From: Firmicutes bacterium UBA3932
GTDB taxonomy: Bacteria > Bacillota > Clostridia > Peptostreptococcales > Anaerovoracaceae
NCBI GenBank assembly: GCA_002385825.1
Contig: DGEG01000095.1
Location: 1 to 8,764, forward strand
Direction of reading: 5' to 3'
Length of the DNA: 8,764 bases
Below the pieces are notes generated by a model that was not told the origin of the DNA, searched no databases, and saw nothing but the letters and a program-made list of their open reading frames with translations. Positions 6,824 through 8,764 of this stretch are shown piece after piece (position 1 is the first letter of the stretch; each line of letters opens with the position of its first letter). Both the position numbers and the translations under genes were made by a program.

Positions 6824-6946
6824 CCATGGCTGAAACTTGTGATTTAGGTTTGTGTAAGTTACTGCTGCAGCCTAAATCGCGAGTTCACAAATATACCAAA
6901 TAGCCATGGGTTTTCCATGGCCGTTCAAATCAGTTCATGATTTGAA
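6824..6946 (+). promoter_or_regulatory. Structured 5' leader of oppA (candidate cis-acting RNA)
   Basis: Several helices can be drawn. P1: CCATGGCT (6824-6831) with AGCCATGG (6902-6909), 8 bp perfect. P2, nested inside P1: 6834-6848 with 6871-6885, 15 bp whose upper 8 bp (GATTTAGG/CCTAAATC) are perfect and whose lower part has two G-U wobbles (6840-6879, 6838-6881), with a 22-base apical loop. A competing hairpin is GCCATGG (6903-6909) with CCATGGC (6915-6921) around a five-base loop; it uses the same strand as P1. A last hairpin is TTCAAATCA (6924-6932) with TGATTTGAA (6938-6946). A small TGCC/GGCA hairpin (6952-6963) sits just upstream of the oppA ribosome site. There is no T-run after any of these and no anti-Shine-Dalgarno stretch, so the mode of action is unclear. 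No T-box core or riboswitch class that I know is recognisable. Confidence 0.5.
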
Positions 6947-6981
6947 ATTCTTGCCGATAGGCATAAAAAGGAGGAGAAATT

Positions 6982-8622
6982 ATGAAGAGATTATTTGCCC
7001 TACTTCTCGCTTTCTGCATGGTCTTCGCATTAGCGGCCTGCGGCGGCGGCGGAGAAGAGCCCGACGGGGAAGCCACACTGGATCTTTCAGTTTGCTTTGC
7101 TTCCGAACCCTCCACGATTGACCCTGCATTGAACACTGCGGTAGACGGCGCAATTATGTTGCAGCACACTTTTGAAGGACTTATCAAGTGGGTTGATGAC
7201 GGTGAGGGCAACGCAACATTGGCTCCCGGAATGGCAGAAAGCTGGGACGTGAGCGAAGACGGAACGGTCTACACCTTCCACCTCCGTGAGGACGCACTTT
7301 GGTCCGACGGCGAGCCCGTAACAGCTTACGACTTTGAGTATGCATGGAAGAGAGTAGTCGATCCGGAAACGGCAGCTGACTACAGCTACATGTTGGACTG
7401 CGTTAAGAACGGCCCGGAAATCATCTATTATGGAACCATGTCTCCCGATGATCTTGCGGCAGTCGCTCTGGACGAGAAGACCTTCGAAGTAACTCTTCAC
7501 ACAGCTATTCCATACTTCATCGAGATCGCAGCCTTCCCGGCTACTTTCCCTGTTCGTCAGGACATCATCGAGGAATATGGCGATCAATGGACCTTCGATC
7601 CCGCCACATATATCGGCAACGGTCCGTACATGATGAGCGAATGGGTACACAACTCCTACATTATGATGGTTAAGAACCCGAACTACTATGACTATGACAA
7701 GCTGGGACCGGATTCTATCAAATTTGCTCTGATGGACGACAACAATGCTATTTTGGCAGCTTTCAACAGCGGCGAGCTGGATTTTGCCGAAAATCCCCCG
7801 GTTGATGAAATCCCGGCATTGTTAGAATCAGGTCAGCTTAAAGTTGCAGACTATATCGGAACATATTTCGTATGCTTCCAGACACAGAAAGAACCCTTCG
7901 ATGATCCTCGCGTAAGAGAAGCATTCTCCCTGGTCATCGATCGCAATTATATCGTGAATCAGATCTCCAGAGCCGGAGAGACACCTGCAGGCGGCTTTGT
8001 ACCCAATGGTATATATGACGCCGAAGGTCCTGGTTCCGACTTCAGAGAAGTTGGCGGTGATTATTACAGCATGGATGATGCCGACTATGCAGCGAAATGC
8101 GATAGAGCCCGCGAACTGCTTGCAGAAGCAGGTTATCCCAACGGCGAAGGCTTCCCCATCGTTGAATATCTCTACAACACCGCTGACAACCACAGAGCCA
8201 TCGGTGAAGCATTGCAGAACATGTGGCAGACGGAGCTGGGCGTACAGGTTACTCTTACCAACCAGGATTGGGCGGTCTTCATCGATACCAGAAAGAACGG
8301 TGATTTCACATTCGCTCGTCATGGATGGATTGCGGACTACAACGATCCCATTTCCTTCCTCGATATGTGGATAACCACCAGCGGAAACAACGATGCTCAG
8401 TACAACAATCCGGAATACGATGCTCTGATCGCCAGGGCTAAAGCTACTGCGGATGTTACCGAGAGAATGAGTATAATGCATGAGGCGGAAGATATGCTGA
8501 TGGCAGAACATGTTGTAGCACCGATTTACTTCTACACCCAGCCGTACATGGTTGCGGATGATCTGCAGGGTTGGTACTACACACCTCTCGGATATTTCTT
8601 CTTTGCCTACGCATATAAATAA
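6982..8622 (+). CDS. oppA: Oligopeptide-binding lipoprotein OppA
   Basis: This is the extracellular, lipid-anchored substrate receptor that delivers peptides to OppBCDF; 546 residues, normal for the family 5 solute-binding proteins. A short signal peptide MKRLFALLLAF... ends in lipobox LAAC, so Cys20 should be lipidated; a Gly/acidic linker follows. Family landmarks are SEPSTIDPAL (41-50), LAPGMAESWDVSEDG (80-94), TFHLREDALWSDGEPVTAYDFEYAWKR as the signature region (about 98-124), YIGNGPYMM (210-218), FDDPRVREAFSLVIDR (306-321) and WIADYNDPISFLDMW (449-463). AAGGAGG (6968-6974), 7 bases before ATG, is near ideal. Phe codons are about 22 TTC to 8 TTT by hand count, a bias not seen in the exporter permease and consistent with high expression. 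It lies last in the cluster behind its own promoter and structured leader, and is closed by a strong terminator. Exact peptide preference cannot be read from sequence. Confidence 0.96.
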   Translation: MKRLFALLLAFCMVFALAACGGGGEEPDGEATLDLSVCFASEPSTIDPALNTAVDGAIMLQHTFEGLIKWVDDGEGNATLAPGMAESWDVSEDGTVYTFHLREDALWSDGEPVTAYDFEYAWKRVVDPETAADYSYMLDCVKNGPEIIYYGTMSPDDLAAVALDEKTFEVTLHTAIPYFIEIAAFPATFPVRQDIIEEYGDQWTFDPATYIGNGPYMMSEWVHNSYIMMVKNPNYYDYDKLGPDSIKFALMDDNNAILAAFNSGELDFAENPPVDEIPALLESGQLKVADYIGTYFVCFQTQKEPFDDPRVREAFSLVIDRNYIVNQISRAGETPAGGFVPNGIYDAEGPGSDFREVGGDYYSMDDADYAAKCDRARELLAEAGYPNGEGFPIVEYLYNTADNHRAIGEALQNMWQTELGVQVTLTNQDWAVFIDTRKNGDFTFARHGWIADYNDPISFLDMWITTSGNNDAQYNNPEYDALIARAKATADVTERMSIMHEAEDMLMAEHVVAPIYFYTQPYMVADDLQGWYYTPLGYFFFAYAYK

Positions 8623-8713
8623 GCCGTAACAGGCGCTTCTAATCGGCCGCTTAAGCCGGATGGAAGTCGAATGCGTAGAACCGCACGCAAAAGAAGAATA
8701 GCGGAAACACATT

Positions 8714-8746
8714 ACATGGGGCGGCCGAATCCGCCCCATGTTTTTT
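8714..8746 (+). terminator. Strong intrinsic terminator of the oppA unit
   Basis: ACATGGGGCGG (8714-8724) pairs perfectly with CCGCCCCATGT (8731-8741), an 11-bp GC-rich stem with a six-base loop, followed at once by a run of six T (8741-8746). It lies about 90 bases after the oppA stop. The stretch between (8623-8713) contains only small possible hairpins, for example TGCGT (8672-8676) with ACGCA (8685-8689), and no gene. There is no A-run on the 5' side, so it should act only on the + strand. Confidence 0.92.
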
Positions 8747-8764
8747 GTATAAGGAAAACCACGC

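Noticed and set aside
6790..6981. oppA leader as a T-box or a common riboswitch
   Set aside because: The T-box core AGGGTGGNACCGCG is absent, and I could not find the conserved cores of the TPP, FMN, SAM-I, lysine, glycine, cobalamin or c-di-GMP-I classes. A covariance-model search would settle this.
7828..8739. Minus-strand open frame of about 303 codons opposite oppA
   Set aside because: The sense strand is an unmistakable binding protein with biased codons. The antisense frame also runs through the terminator and shows no family features.
8714..8746. Terminator acting in both directions
   Set aside because: The bases before the stem (ACACATT) are not an A-run, so a minus-strand transcript would lack the needed U-tract.
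1..8764. Insertion sequences, CRISPR repeats, attachment sites, tRNA genes or phage genes
   Set aside because: No transposase or integrase frame, no regularly spaced direct repeats and no tRNA-like fold was found. The longest non-coding stretch is 294 bases and is accounted for above.

Overview
The window carries two adjacent ABC transport systems, all on the + strand, and looks like chromosome of a low-to-moderate GC Gram-positive anaerobe, most likely a member of the Clostridia. The evidence is strong AGGAGG-type ribosome binding sites, a TTG start, a Clostridia-style lipoprotein signal on the binding protein, an OppC N-terminal region of the kind common in Clostridia, and a permease resembling the 'putative ABC exporter' family frequent in Clostridia. 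No mobile element, CRISPR array, tRNA or rRNA is visible. The species cannot be named from the sequence alone.

Region 1 (1-2491): the last ~31 codons of an upstream gene, whose tail resembles the end of a Crp/Fnr-type regulator, are followed by a small stem-loop. Then comes a translationally coupled pair: an ABC-2-type ATPase (150-914) and a ~526-residue polytopic permease (911-2491). They probably form one exporter of unknown substrate.

Region 2 (2492-6687): a good sigma-A-type promoter (2572-2600) precedes a tightly packed oligopeptide importer operon, oppB-oppC-oppD-oppF. The oppB/oppC and oppD/oppF junctions overlap, and oppC and oppD are 10 bases apart. OppB and OppC form the membrane channel. 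OppD and OppF are the two ATPases, each with the C-terminal cysteine motif associated with an Fe-S cluster in this family.

Region 3 (6688-8764): oppA, the lipid-anchored peptide-binding protein, comes last. It is set off by a 294-base non-coding stretch that has its own promoter (6755-6783), an AT-rich inverted repeat at the presumed transcript start, and a ~190-base leader. The leader is rich in secondary structure: a 15-bp stem with two G-U wobbles, three copies of a CCATGG arm that can pair in two mutually exclusive ways, and further hairpins. A near-ideal intrinsic terminator (8714-8746) closes the unit.

Together the second and third regions encode a complete peptide importer in which binding-protein supply is probably controlled separately from the membrane complex. 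The protein-coding content is well-known biology. The part that may be undescribed is the structured oppA leader, which matches no riboswitch or T-box class that I recognise.
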